From positions 62,001 to 126,000 of the forward strand of contig NZ_KB893643.1 in assembly GCF_000374125.1 (NCBI RefSeq): a stretch of 64,000 bases of DNA, written 5' to 3'. Under the pieces are notes generated by a model that searched no databases, was not told where the DNA came from, and worked only from the letters and a program-made list of their open reading frames with translations. The position numbers and the translations under genes are program-made. This document shows, piece by piece, positions 9,102-18,159 of this stretch. Source of the stretch: Niabella aurantiaca DSM 17617 (lineage in GTDB: Bacteria; Bacteroidota; Bacteroidia; Chitinophagales; Chitinophagaceae). Every line of letters begins with the position of its first letter. Within the stretch, counting starts at the first letter, position 1.

Positions 9102-11066
9102 TCAAACCGATGCTACTGCTTCCTGTCCGTACATCTGGTCTTTATATTTCAGCGAAGGAGAAGGAATAAAGGGCCCGATCTTCAATAACTCCCATTTTTC
9201 GTCTACTGCTTTAATGGTGGCGTCATCCGCCACAATGATATTGGGCCAGTCCCGCTGAAAATGATCAAATGCTTTTGTTTTAATAGTGCCATCCAGCCCC
9301 AGACAGTCGTGACCTTCCTTTAAGGTAGGCGCCAGCACATGGTCCCGCACCGGATCCAGGTTATTACAGAACCGCCAAAGCGCCAATGCCAGGTCCGAAG
9401 CATTCACCGTATGCTCCACATACAGGACCATTTTTACGGGTTCCATACCCGGCAATACGGCAATTTGCCGGTGCAGCTCTTTTATATGCCCCTTCCGGTT
9501 CTTTTGAACGGAAACGATCAGACAGGGGATCTGCTCTTTCAGCAATGCCTCATTAACCCCCTTGATCTCATGAAAACGCCCCGTCAAAAGACCGGCATGA
9601 TCCACTTCCTTTCCCGGGGCCAGGGGGGTATAATCATCCCGGGTCTCTTCTTCAAATTTCAGCGTACCGTCGATGCACATTTTTCCGCCAAAGCCCATTT
9701 TGCTGCAGCTGTGATCCAGCACATCCATTGGCCCCTGGCTAAAAGCCACGTCGGTTGCGGGATTCAGGTTCTTAAATACTTCCCGGGCACAGGCTTTATA
9801 ATCGCTCAATCTCAGTGCGCTCCCATCAGCAGTTTGCGAAACCAGCACCAGGATCTTGTTAAACATCATCTGACCTGCACCCCACATCGCATTCATTACT
9901 TTTTGTCCCTGGCCCGCATAATCTTTTCGGATCTTTGTGATCACCAGGTTGTGGAACACACCTTCCACAGGCATTTCCATATCCTCGATCTCCGGCACGA
10001 GGGTCATCTTGATCGGCGCCAGGAAAATGCGCTCGGTAGCCTTTCCCAGCCATGCGTCTTCCTGTGGTGGTATGCCCACGATCGTTGCCGGGTACACCGG
10101 GTTCTTTTTATGCGTGATGGCGGTGATGTGAAATTTTGGATACCAGTCGGGCAACGAATAATATCCGGTATGATCGCCAAAGGGGCCCTCCCACAATAGT
10201 TCATCATTGGGATCTACATAGCCTTCGATCACAAAATCTGCATCTGCCGGTACTTCTATCTCCGGTTGGGTGATGCATTTCACCAGCTCCACCTTCTTCT
10301 TCCTCAGAAAACCCGCCAGCATGTATTCATCTACATTTTCGGGCAGCGGTGCGGTGGCGGAATAGGCATACACCGGATCTCCGCCCAGCGCCACAGCCAC
10401 CGGCATCTTTTTGTTCAGCTTCTTATACTCATTAAAATGCTTTGCCGAAACTTTATGTTTGTGCCAGTGCATGGCCGTAAGCTGCGGGCCAAATACCTGC
10501 ATGCGATACATACCCACATTCCGGATATGGCTATGAGGATCCCGGGTATTAATGATGGGCAGTGTAATGAACGGTCCCCCATCCTGCGGCCAGCAGGTGA
10601 TCACCGGCAGCTGTGTAATATCCGGAAGGCCTCCCCAAACCCCTCCGGGGGTGAGGGGCTTTTCTGTGCAGATCACTTCCTGGCAGGCACCCCTGCCCTT
10701 TTTTACTTTGGGCATCCAGGATGCAAAAGTGCTGAGCTTGGGCAGCAACTTAAGTTTATCTATAATCCCTTCTTTGGGTGCCGATAATAACCGGAACAGG
10801 GTTTCAATATCACGGGCCACATCATCCAGCTCTTTTACACCCAGGGCCAGGCACATCCGCTTTTCACTTCCATAGGCGTTCATCAATACCGGGAACGCAT
10901 ATCCTGTGTTCTCAAACAGGATAGCTTTTCCGCCGCCTGGTTCTTTGCTCATCCGGTCGGTGATCTCTGCCATTTCCAGGCGGGGATCTACATAAGTTTT
11001 CACCCGTACCAGCTCACCTGCTTTTTCAATTGCTTCAATAAACTCCTGTTGATTTTTATATGCCAT
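9102..11066 (-). CDS. UbiD-family prenyl-FMN-dependent decarboxylase (menaquinone-type)
   Basis: 654 residues, longer than the roughly 490 of E. coli UbiD but typical of the Bacteroidota menaquinone-associated branch. UbiD decarboxylates aromatic acids using prenylated FMN. Visible motifs: NVGMYRMQ (about 183-190, R188), VIEGYV (E281) and EGPFGDHTGYY (about 293-303), which hold the Arg/Glu residues that surround the cofactor. The family role would be decarboxylation of a menaquinone precursor in the cytoplasm (inference). The flavin prenyltransferase UbiX is not in the window. It stands alone, upstream of the same-strand CLC gene but separated by the riboswitch. Confidence 0.88.
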   Translation of the reverse strand: MAYKNQQEFIEAIEKAGELVRVKTYVDPRLEMAEITDRMSKEPGGGKAILFENTGYAFPVLMNAYGSEKRMCLALGVKELDDVARDIETLFRLLSAPKEGIIDKLKLLPKLSTFASWMPKVKKGRGACQEVICTEKPLTPGGVWGGLPDITQLPVITCWPQDGGPFITLPIINTRDPHSHIRNVGMYRMQVFGPQLTAMHWHKHKVSAKHFNEYKKLNKKMPVAVALGGDPVYAYSATAPLPENVDEYMLAGFLRKKKVELVKCITQPEIEVPADADFVIEGYVDPNDELLWEGPFGDHTGYYSLPDWYPKFHITAITHKKNPVYPATIVGIPPQEDAWLGKATERIFLAPIKMTLVPEIEDMEMPVEGVFHNLVITKIRKDYAGQGQKVMNAMWGAGQMMFNKILVLVSQTADGSALRLSDYKACAREVFKNLNPATDVAFSQGPMDVLDHSCSKMGFGGKMCIDGTLKFEEETRDDYTPLAPGKEVDHAGLLTGRFHEIKGVNEALLKEQIPCLIVSVQKNRKGHIKELHRQIAVLPGMEPVKMVLYVEHTVNASDLALALWRFCNNLDPVRDHVLAPTLKEGHDCLGLDGTIKTKAFDHFQRDWPNIIVADDATIKAVDEKWELLKIGPFIPSPSLKYKDQMYGQEAVASV

Positions 11067-11242
11067 TTCTGATATCAGACTTTAGATGTTAGACCTTAGA
11101 TTTTAGACGTTAGACGCTCGATGCGGGATGTTTGTTCCGGGTTCAATCGGCCATCGTATCATTTCCCTTTGCCCGGTCCCTGGTTTCAGGCCCGGATCTT
11201 CATTCCTGCCAACCCGCAAACCCTCAAACTTTAAACTTATTC
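11067..11242. repeat. Intergenic spacer with short degenerate TTAGAC repeats
   Basis: Between 11088 and 11118 the motif TTAGA(T/C)(G/C) recurs about four times (TTAGATGTTAGAC, TTAGATTTTAGACGTTAGAC). It has no coding sense and no clear fold. The rest of the spacer is low-information sequence. Confidence 0.5.
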
Positions 11243-12268
11243 TTAACCCTTGAACAATCCTTTATACTCAATCCCCAACCCGGGTTCGTTGTTATAGATG
11301 AGTTTACCATAGTCAAACCCAAGCCCGGTGGCCACATCTTCTTCCAGCAGCAATGGCCCGTCTACATCCGCGTGATCGATGAACGGTGCCAGATGGGCGA
11401 TGGCGGCAGATCCTACCGTGCTTTCATTCATACAGCCCATCATGATCTTTAGTCCCAGCCTGCGCGCCTGCCGGATCATCCGCAAGGCGGGTGTGATGCC
11501 GCTGCACTTGGTCAGTTTGATATTAATGCCATGAAAATGATTGACGCACCGCTCCACATCCCGCTCAAAAACACAGGATTCGTCTGCATACAACGGCAAG
11601 GGAGACCGCTCGTACAGCACCTTCATGCCTTCCCAGTCATCCTTTGCCAGAGGCTGCTCCACGTACTCCACGCCCAGGGCCTCCAGTTCCGGGATCAGTT
11701 TTAATGCCGTTTCCAGATCCCAGCCGGCGTTCGCATCCACCCGCAGGGGCACATCTGTTGCCGCCCGCAGCGCTTTTACAACGGCCAGATCGTCAGCTGT
11801 ACCCACTTTCACTTTATATACGGGCCAGGGACGTTCCCTGAGCTTTGCCACCATTTTTTCAATGGTATCGATACCGATCGTAAAATCTGTGACCGGACTG
11901 TTTGCCGGGTCTCCCCGAAGCACTTTATATAAAGGCCTGCCGCTCATACGCGCCCAAATATCCCAGGCAGCCATGTCCAGCGCGCAAACCAGGAACGGAT
12001 TCTCCGGCAGCAGGTGATGTAAAAAATGCCAGTACCGGTCCGGCTCTGTAAAAGCAAATTTTTCGATCATTGTTTTTTTTGCCTCCAGGTCCCGCATCAT
12101 ATCTGCCACCGTAATATGATAATAGGTAATGGCCGGGGCCTCACCATATCCTTTTACTCCAAAATGCTCCAGCTCCACGATCAACGTTGGCTGGTGTGTT
12201 TTTGTTCCTTTGGAGATCGTAAACGGATGCCTGAATTTTAAATCAAACGGATAATACGTACACTTCAC
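11243..12268 (-). CDS. Dipeptide epimerase, enolase superfamily (L-Ala-D/L-Glu epimerase type)
   Basis: 341 residues with the muconate-lactonizing subgroup signature: K152/K154 in YKVKVG, metal ligands D178 (VDAN), E204 (EQPL) and D229 (ADES), a second catalytic lysine in KLTKCSG (251-254), and MGCMNES near 277-283. The family epimerises the second residue of dipeptides, often L-Ala-D-Glu released from murein, so it fits cytoplasmic peptidoglycan recycling. The exact substrate cannot be read from sequence. It is transcribed in the same direction as the UbiD gene but 176 bases away, so co-transcription is uncertain. Confidence 0.88.
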   Translation of the reverse strand: MKCTYYPFDLKFRHPFTISKGTKTHQPTLIVELEHFGVKGYGEAPAITYYHITVADMMRDLEAKKTMIEKFAFTEPDRYWHFLHHLLPENPFLVCALDMAAWDIWARMSGRPLYKVLRGDPANSPVTDFTIGIDTIEKMVAKLRERPWPVYKVKVGTADDLAVVKALRAATDVPLRVDANAGWDLETALKLIPELEALGVEYVEQPLAKDDWEGMKVLYERSPLPLYADESCVFERDVERCVNHFHGINIKLTKCSGITPALRMIRQARRLGLKIMMGCMNESTVGSAAIAHLAPFIDHADVDGPLLLEEDVATGLGFDYGKLIYNNEPGLGIEYKGLFKG

Positions 12269-12770
12269 GGTTCAATTGCCGGATCCCCCGGCCGGGTTTT
12301 GGCAAATGTAAGACGCGAAAAGGTAAAATAAAGGATTGTTTCAACTTTTCGGACTGTAGCGAACAGGCCACCCTGATAGCGCTTTATGCCGCTTCGCTGA
12401 TCTTTGTTACCGCACAACACCCTTACAGCGCTGGCCATAGAGGCGCCTGCCGGTAAAACCTGTCATACAATTTTGGATCCCATCGGGGCGATACGTTGAA
12501 AAAGCTGGAACAACTTCAAATATATTGAATGCAGATCATCGCATTCACGTGCGCGACAGGGTCGTATTTCCGGTTTTTTTTGAGGGCCGCAAGCGCCGGC
12601 TCTGTCCATACCTATATTCCCTCCTTTACTCCTGCACGGTCCTGAGATCAGCCAGTGGAACAGGCTGTTTTTTGATCGCGGGCCGCAAAGAAAACCGGAG
12701 TCGTATTCTCCCGAAACGATACAGGGAAATTTATTTCGTTTTCCGTAAATTTATAGGAAAAAGAAACGGT
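12269..12770. other. Intergenic region holding repeat copy A
   Basis: 502 bases between divergent genes. No gene seen. It contains one copy of a 185-base dispersed repeat (12337-12523). A TAAATTTA box about 25 bases before the downstream ATG could be a weak -7 element. Confidence 0.5.
12337..12523 (+). repeat. Dispersed repeat family 1, copy A
   Basis: Aligns over its whole length with the reverse complement of 29660-29842. Shared blocks include TTGTTTCAACTTTTCGGA, AACAGGCC, GCTTTATG, CCTTACAG, TCGGGGCGA/CCGGGGCGA and a terminal ACTTC. I judge identity at about 70 percent by eye. No intact reading frame runs through both copies. Confidence 0.7.
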
Positions 12771-13616
12771 ATGAAACGGATCTTGGTTGTCACCGATTTT
12801 TCAGCAGCGGCTGGTCATGCAGTGGACTATGCCTGTAACCTGGCCAACCAGCTGAACATGGAGCATCTTTTCATTTTGAACACCTATGAAAGTGTTCCCA
12901 TTTACGACTCCGGCGAAGCGGGATCGCTTGCGTTAAGCATGCAGGAAGCAGATGCGCTGGAAGAAGGGAGAAACGAAGAACTGCGGTTGCTGAAGGAACG
13001 GCTGATGCTGCAGCTGAACCCTGCCGTTCGGTTGACCACCCTGATCATCAATAATGCCCTGCCGGCCGCGGTCAACCAGCTTTGCGAAGAAGCATCCGTT
13101 GACCTCGTGGTCATGGGTTTTAAACCCAGGGATGAACTGGAAACCTGGCTCGTAGGCGACAACGTTCAAAAAGCAGTGGATAAGATCCGTTTCCCGGTAC
13201 TGCTCCTGCCCAAGTATGCCCCCATCTCCGTTCCGCGTCATATCATACTGGCCTTAGATTTTAAAGAACCGCTCAACAAATCCATTCAGCTAAAGCTGCA
13301 TAAATTCCTTCAGAAATTCAATGCCCGGGTAACCGCGGTGCACCGCTGCCCCGAAAAGGCCATGAATGAAAAAGAGACCCGCCTGGCCAGTGATCTGCAG
13401 CTGCAGCTACAGGATTACCATTTCCGGCTGCACCTGGCCGAAAATGTGGAAGACCTGCCCACGATCGTAAGTGATTTTGCAAAAAAAGACAACGCGTCCC
13501 TTATCATCTCTATCCACAAAATGCGGAGTTTTTTAGCGGGCCTGTTTCATAGAAGTGTTACCAAAAGCCTGGCCTGGCGCAGCGAGGTTCCCGTGCTCGT
13601 GTTGCACATGGAGTGA
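12771..13616 (+). CDS. Tandem-domain universal stress protein (UspA family)
   Basis: 281 residues from ATG 12771 (a longer frame exists upstream but its extra part looks non-coding). Two Usp domains: residues 1-150 (MKRILVVTDFS...) and about 155-281 (RHIILALDF...), each ending in a PVL-type strand. The tandem 280-residue form is common in Bacteroidota. The ATP-binding G-x2-G-x9-G(S/T) motif is not clear in either half. Cytoplasmic; linked in the family to survival under starvation and oxidative stress. Monocistronic by layout. Confidence 0.88.
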   Translation: MKRILVVTDFSAAAGHAVDYACNLANQLNMEHLFILNTYESVPIYDSGEAGSLALSMQEADALEEGRNEELRLLKERLMLQLNPAVRLTTLIINNALPAAVNQLCEEASVDLVVMGFKPRDELETWLVGDNVQKAVDKIRFPVLLLPKYAPISVPRHIILALDFKEPLNKSIQLKLHKFLQKFNARVTAVHRCPEKAMNEKETRLASDLQLQLQDYHFRLHLAENVEDLPTIVSDFAKKDNASLIISIHKMRSFLAGLFHRSVTKSLAWRSEVPVLVLHME

Positions 13617-13866
13617 AGTTTAACGTTGGATCCGTGTTTCACCGCTCACAGATCACTCTTATGTTTTAAGTTTGAGTTTTGAATTTCCCGCTCCGAACCT
13701 TCGGAAGATCCATCTCCTGCCCGGAGCTCCTATTGACCATTGACTATGGCCCCTGCCAGGATTCCAGTTCCTCTCCGAAGATCCGGAACTCCCATTTCCA
13801 TATTCCCAAATCATCAAATCGTTTAAATCCGTTTTCATACCTGAAATTCCATCGGCCATTGCCCGT

Positions 13867-15405
13867 TCACGCTTCACGATTATCCCCTTCAGGACTATCC
13901 GCCATGTCTTCCTTATCCTCATCCGGCAGCAGATCCAGTTCCGCCAGGTATTTTCCGGGGATCTGTTTACTGGTCTTTGCCTCCAGGTTCCGGATCCGCT
14001 CAAAACGGCCGATGATCGTATGTCCTCTTTTTGTTCCGCTGGTTAAATGATTCATGGCATCGCGGTGGGCTTTTGATGCCAACGACAAGGCGTTTTCCAT
14101 CCGGTCCATTTCCTCAAGAAAGGAAACAAATTTATTGTACAATTCGCCGCACTGGCGAAAGATCTCTTCCACGTTCTTTACCTGGTTCTCCTTCTGCCAT
14201 AAAAGCTTCACCACTTTAAGCGTGGCTACCAGCGTTGTCGGTGTGATCAAAACGATCTTTCTTTTTAATGCCTGGTTAAAGATCTCCGGGTTCTGGTTCA
14301 GTGCCAGCGTAAGCGCAGATTCCACGGGCATAAAAAGAAAAACATAATCGGGGGTATTCAGCCCCGCAAGCGATTGATAGCTTTTTTCAGCGAGCTTTTC
14401 GATATGTTCGGTAATGCTTCTTGTATGCTGTTTGAGGTATTGTTGTTTTGTATGCGGATCTGCTGTGTTAAAATAATTCACATAAGCCGTCAGGGAAACC
14501 TTACTATCGATCACGATATGTTTGTCGTAGGGCAGTTTCAGGATAAAATCTGGGCGCCGTATCCGCTGTTCGGCGGCATCCCGGTACACTTCCTCCCGGG
14601 TGAAATCGATATATTTTTGCAACCCTTCTGTTTCCAGGATCATGTTCAGCCGGTCCTCCCCCCAGTTCCCCTGCATCTTTACCTCGGCTTTGAGCGCAGT
14701 GGCCAGGCTCCTGGCTTCTTCACCCAGCTGTACATTTAATTGCTGCAGCAACCCGATCTCTTTTTTCAGCGAGGTCAGCTCCCGGATGTCTTCCTTGCGG
14801 GTGGCTTCCACCTTCTCCCGGAACTGATCCAGGTTGGCCTTCAGCGGCTCCAGGATGGTTGCCAGTTCCCTTTTGTTGGTGTCGGCAAAGCTTTTCTTCT
14901 TTTCCTCCAGCACATCCACTGCAAGCGTTTTAAACCGCTCCTGTGAAAGCTGATGCAGCTTTTCCAGCTCAGCAGCAAACAGCTCCAGCTTTTCCTTCAA
15001 CGCGGTTTCCCGCTCTTTCACGGTCCCCAGCTCATTGCTCAGCTGCAGGATCTGCCGGTCGCGCTCCTCCACTTCTGTCCTGGAAAATTTCTGCTCCGAT
15101 TCCCGGGTCAGTTCCAGGATCTCCTTTTGCTGCTCCTGCGCTGCCCGTTTTTCATTGCTCAGTTCTTCCTGCAATACGCGAACGTTTTCCTGCAACAAGT
15201 ACCCCGCTTCGCGGGAAATATATTGCTGTTGTATTTCTTCCCGCGACAAACGGGAAGCGTTCGACTGTTCCAGCAGTCCGATCTTTTTTTGCAGCTCTTC
15301 CACCCGCGATTGCGGCACCGAGGCGGCCGCCAGCAGCTTCCGGGCGATCATATAGCCCGCAGGCACACCGATGATGATTCCAAAGAGAAGGTATAATGCT
15401 TCCAT
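13867..15405 (-). CDS. rmuC: DNA recombination protein RmuC
   Basis: 512 residues: an N-terminal membrane anchor (about 3-20, LYLLFGIIIGVPAGYMIA), a long coiled coil (about 35-220, rich in E, K, Q and L), then the nuclease-like RmuC domain with GNWGEDRLNMILE, IDSKVSLTAY and TPTTLVATLKVV. RmuC limits recombination at inverted repeats in E. coli; its biochemical activity is not settled. The length fits the family. It is preceded on the same strand by a possible small membrane protein. Confidence 0.93.
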   Translation of the reverse strand: MEALYLLFGIIIGVPAGYMIARKLLAAASVPQSRVEELQKKIGLLEQSNASRLSREEIQQQYISREAGYLLQENVRVLQEELSNEKRAAQEQQKEILELTRESEQKFSRTEVEERDRQILQLSNELGTVKERETALKEKLELFAAELEKLHQLSQERFKTLAVDVLEEKKKSFADTNKRELATILEPLKANLDQFREKVEATRKEDIRELTSLKKEIGLLQQLNVQLGEEARSLATALKAEVKMQGNWGEDRLNMILETEGLQKYIDFTREEVYRDAAEQRIRRPDFILKLPYDKHIVIDSKVSLTAYVNYFNTADPHTKQQYLKQHTRSITEHIEKLAEKSYQSLAGLNTPDYVFLFMPVESALTLALNQNPEIFNQALKRKIVLITPTTLVATLKVVKLLWQKENQVKNVEEIFRQCGELYNKFVSFLEEMDRMENALSLASKAHRDAMNHLTSGTKRGHTIIGRFERIRNLEAKTSKQIPGKYLAELDLLPDEDKEDMADSPEGDNREA

Positions 15406-15457
15406 AGCCAGATCCGTTGCGTTAATAAATCCTGTCTTATCAATTCAGGTACAAAAT

Positions 15458-15616
15458 TCATCTTTTTTCCGAGATTCCGGCATGGAAATGCACAACATTT
15501 TTTAGAAAGCAGATGATCAGTAGTATTCCCGCTGCCATGAGAAAGTTCCCCCAAACAAATGTTTTGGGAAAAAGGATCAGCAATGCGGCAAGCAGGGTTA
15601 CGGCCCCGTTGATCAT
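15458..15616 (-). CDS. Possible small two-helix membrane protein
   Basis: A 52-codon frame from ATG 15616 to TGA 15458 gives two hydrophobic segments (GAVTLLAALLILF and MAAGILLIICFL) and a basic tail ending ISEKR. The open frame continues upstream without an ATG, so the start is uncertain. It lies 52 bases before rmuC on the same strand. I do not recognise a family; the call rests on hydrophobic pattern only. Confidence 0.35.
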   Translation of the reverse strand: MINGAVTLLAALLILFPKTFVWGNFLMAAGILLIICFLKNVVHFHAGISEKR

Positions 15617-15808
15617 CACCCCGGTTCTGCTAAATCTCCATTGATTAAAAGCCGGGTTATATTTTTCACCTTCGTCAGATCCGCCTGAAACAAAAATGCT
15701 TCGGCGCCAGCTGCCTGCATTGGCCCCATTTCCTGCCGCATTGATCCCATTTTTTGCAGGGCGGGCCTTAACCCCTGTAATATTGCTGTTAAATATGCAT
15801 TGTCATTT

Positions 15809-16069
15809 ATGAATATAAAAATCATACCTGCACTGATCCTCATCATCGCTCTTTCCTGCGGTGCGAATGAGGGCTCAACCATCATTGTTACAAAGCATAG
15901 CGGGGAACTGCGGATCCGGGTAAGCATCAGGAAGAACCGGGAAACCCTAATGGATTATGATCAAAAATTTCCTGTCGGGAAGATGCCCCAAAAACAGCAG
16001 GATTCGCTCGTATCCCATATACTGGATTCATTAAAACAGGAGGCTGACCGGCTAGCCGGCATGCATTAA
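15809..16069 (+). CDS. Small predicted lipoprotein of unknown function
   Basis: 86 residues from ATG 15809. A hydrophobic signal segment (IIPALILIIALSC) ends in a lipobox cysteine followed by GANEG. The mature part is charged, has no recognisable domain and ends near a Q/D/S-rich helix. It is divergent from the rmuC side and stands alone. Localisation in the outer or inner membrane is inferred from the lipobox only. Confidence 0.65.
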   Translation: MNIKIIPALILIIALSCGANEGSTIIVTKHSGELRIRVSIRKNRETLMDYDQKFPVGKMPQKQQDSLVSHILDSLKQEADRLAGMH

Positions 16070-16226
16070 AGCCCTACCTGCGGTAAAAGCTTCCCTGGCA
16101 GGTTTTGCCGGGTCCTTTTCCATTGGTCCGCCGCAATCCGCAGCCGGCGGGACGGGAACGCGCGCTGATCGATTTCATTTTCCTGCGCGCGATTACCCTG
16201 TTTATTTTACAGAAAAAACAAAAGCC

Positions 16227-16763
16227 ATGCTCACCTTTTTCAAAGCCGCATATGAAAACCTGGCACAAACAGGATCTCTTGTAGAAAGCTCGTCCCGGCT
16301 TGCGGCCCGGATGACACGCATCGTAAACTTTAACCGACCCGTGCACATCGTAGAGCTGGGTGCCGGTACGGGCAGCATCACCCGACATCTCCTGGGCCAG
16401 ATGAAGACCGGGTCGCGCCTCACTGCATTTGAGATCAACCGGCAGCTTTTTTATAAGCTATCCTCCCTGCAACAGCCACAGCTGGTTCCCGTTAATGATG
16501 ACGTATGCCGGCTACAGCAATACGTTTGCAATGCCTCGGTTGATTATGTCATTTCCGGTCTGCCATTGGCCAACCTGGCTTTGCAGACAAAGGAGCACAT
16601 TCTCGGAGCCGTCAGATCCGTATTAAAGCCCGGCGGTTTTTATATACAGTTCCAGTATTCGCTTAACGACAGGCCCCTGTTGCGGCGAATGTTCCCGTTG
16701 GTCCAGCTTGGCTTCGAACCCATTAATATACCCCCAGCCTTTATTTATTATGCCCGCAAGTAG
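16227..16763 (+). CDS. Class I SAM-dependent methyltransferase, phospholipid N-methyltransferase-like
   Basis: 178 residues. The SAM-binding motif I is ELGAGTGSIT (43-52), followed by an acidic FEIN at strand 2, the VISGLPLANL motif (like the NPPY-type loop of PmtA and KsgA relatives) and LKPGGFYIQFQYS. It most resembles short bacterial phosphatidylethanolamine methyltransferase-like proteins, but the substrate is unproven. Its last 14 bases overlap the next gene, so the two are probably translated together. Confidence 0.75.
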   Translation: MLTFFKAAYENLAQTGSLVESSSRLAARMTRIVNFNRPVHIVELGAGTGSITRHLLGQMKTGSRLTAFEINRQLFYKLSSLQQPQLVPVNDDVCRLQQYVCNASVDYVISGLPLANLALQTKEHILGAVRSVLKPGGFYIQFQYSLNDRPLLRRMFPLVQLGFEPINIPPAFIYYARK

Positions 16764-17334
16764 GAACTTTGGGGAGCAAAAGCTAAAGAAGCTGCTCCGT
16801 ATCGTATGGGTCATCCTGATCGCAGGCGGGGGGATCTTTTATTGGTATAACCGGCAGCATTTTACACAGGAAACCATTGCCGCCTTCCTGCTTCAGTACC
16901 GGCAGCAGGTATGGCTGACCTATTTGGGCGTCTGTGTGGCACGGGGGCTGTTCCTCCTGCCATCCACTCCTTTTTTGATCGCGGGGATGTTCATTTTCAG
17001 GGATACGCCGTTTCTTCTGTTCGGGGTATTTATGATAAGCATTTTTATTGTAGCCACGTTTATCTTTTATACAGCCCGGTATATAAGCATTCCCCGCTTA
17101 TCCGGCGCACCGGCATCAAGGCTGGAGCGGATCCAGCGGGGACTGAACAGCAAACGGGGGTTCTGGTTCATCCTGGGTTGGGCCCTTATGCCATTTACAC
17201 CAACCGACCTGGTCTGTTATGCCGCGGGCCTGCTCAGGATCCGGTTCGGGCGGTTTATGCTGCCGCTGCTGTTGGGGGAAGCCCTGATCTGCGCGCTCTA
17301 TATTATGAACGGACGTCTGATCTTTTCCTGGTAA
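16750..17334 (+). CDS. VTT/TVP38-family inner-membrane protein
   Basis: 194 residues from ATG 16750, overlapping the methyltransferase by 14 bases. Hydrophobic segments at the N-terminus (RIVWVILIAGGGIFYWY) and through the VTT core (LPSTPFLIAGM, PFTPTDLVCYAAGLL) fit the DedA/TVP38 superfamily, which includes lipid scramblases and transporters. Pairing with a possible phospholipid methyltransferase suggests a joint role in membrane lipid handling (inference). Confidence 0.78.
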   Translation: MPASRNFGEQKLKKLLRIVWVILIAGGGIFYWYNRQHFTQETIAAFLLQYRQQVWLTYLGVCVARGLFLLPSTPFLIAGMFIFRDTPFLLFGVFMISIFIVATFIFYTARYISIPRLSGAPASRLERIQRGLNSKRGFWFILGWALMPFTPTDLVCYAAGLLRIRFGRFMLPLLLGEALICALYIMNGRLIFSW

Positions 17335-17421
17335 CGGGCCCGGGCGCTGTTAAGGGGTTGCAGTGCTTTTTTTGTTGTTCAGGGCGGCACAATTTAACTT
17401 TGACGGATATTACATCCAGAC

Positions 17422-18033
17422 ATGAACCGATCTCCTTTCGACCTGACCATGCAAAATAAAAGCATGGACCATAAGATCATCGCCGCACTGGAGCGCATTT
17501 CCCAGGCATTCCGGGTATTGCTATGGAACGAGAGCAAGGAGCTGGGACTGACGCCGATCCAGATACAAACCCTGATCTTCCTGCGGCACCATAGTGTAGA
17601 AAAAAGGAAGATCAGCTACCTCGCCACAGAGCTGGGCGTTACCAAGGCAACCATCAGCGAAACCGTAAAAACATTGCTGGAGAAGGCACTGATCGGGAAA
17701 GAATACGACCCGCAGGATTCGAGGAGCTTTGTCATCCGGCTTACACCGGAGGGGAAAAAGATCGCAAAACAAACGGGATTCTTTGCCGGTCATATAGAAA
17801 AACCCATCGGACGGCTTGAAGATGCCGATAAAGAAACGCTTTTTAAGAGCCTGACCGGTATTGTTCATCATTTGAACCAGGCAGGGGTCATTGGCATCCA
17901 GCGGATGTGCTTTACCTGTGCCTATTACGCGCAGGACCGGGATGGCACCCCTCATTTTTGTAAACTGATGAACATTCCGCTAAGAACACAGGACCTGAGG
18001 ATCGACTGCCCCGAACATGCCCCCCTCCATTAG
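17422..18033 (+). CDS. MarR-family regulator with a C-terminal cysteine cluster
   Basis: 203 residues. The winged helix lies at about 45-115 (LTPIQIQTLIFL, recognition helix TKATISETVKTL, wing DSRSFVIRLT). After the dimerisation helices comes a tail with four cysteines: C163-x2-C166-x13-C180-x15-C196, then PEH. This is longer than ordinary MarR proteins (about 140-150 residues) and could bind a metal or iron-sulfur centre. It starts 88 bases after the VTT gene on the same strand, and may read out from the same promoter. The sensed signal is unknown. Confidence 0.85.
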   Translation: MNRSPFDLTMQNKSMDHKIIAALERISQAFRVLLWNESKELGLTPIQIQTLIFLRHHSVEKRKISYLATELGVTKATISETVKTLLEKALIGKEYDPQDSRSFVIRLTPEGKKIAKQTGFFAGHIEKPIGRLEDADKETLFKSLTGIVHHLNQAGVIGIQRMCFTCAYYAQDRDGTPHFCKLMNIPLRTQDLRIDCPEHAPLH

Positions 18034-18159
18034 AACATCTGCCCGCAGGTGCCGCTATCAATGCGGATTTTGTTTATAAAACGGGTAAGATAATGGCCGG
18101 CTGATTTTGCATTACGGAGAAAAACTGCTGTATCTTCATCCCTTAAACGAACCGATCGC

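Noticed and set aside
9339-10199. A 286-codon plus-strand frame inside the UbiD gene
   Set aside because: Antisense shadow; the UbiD motifs lie on the minus strand in order.
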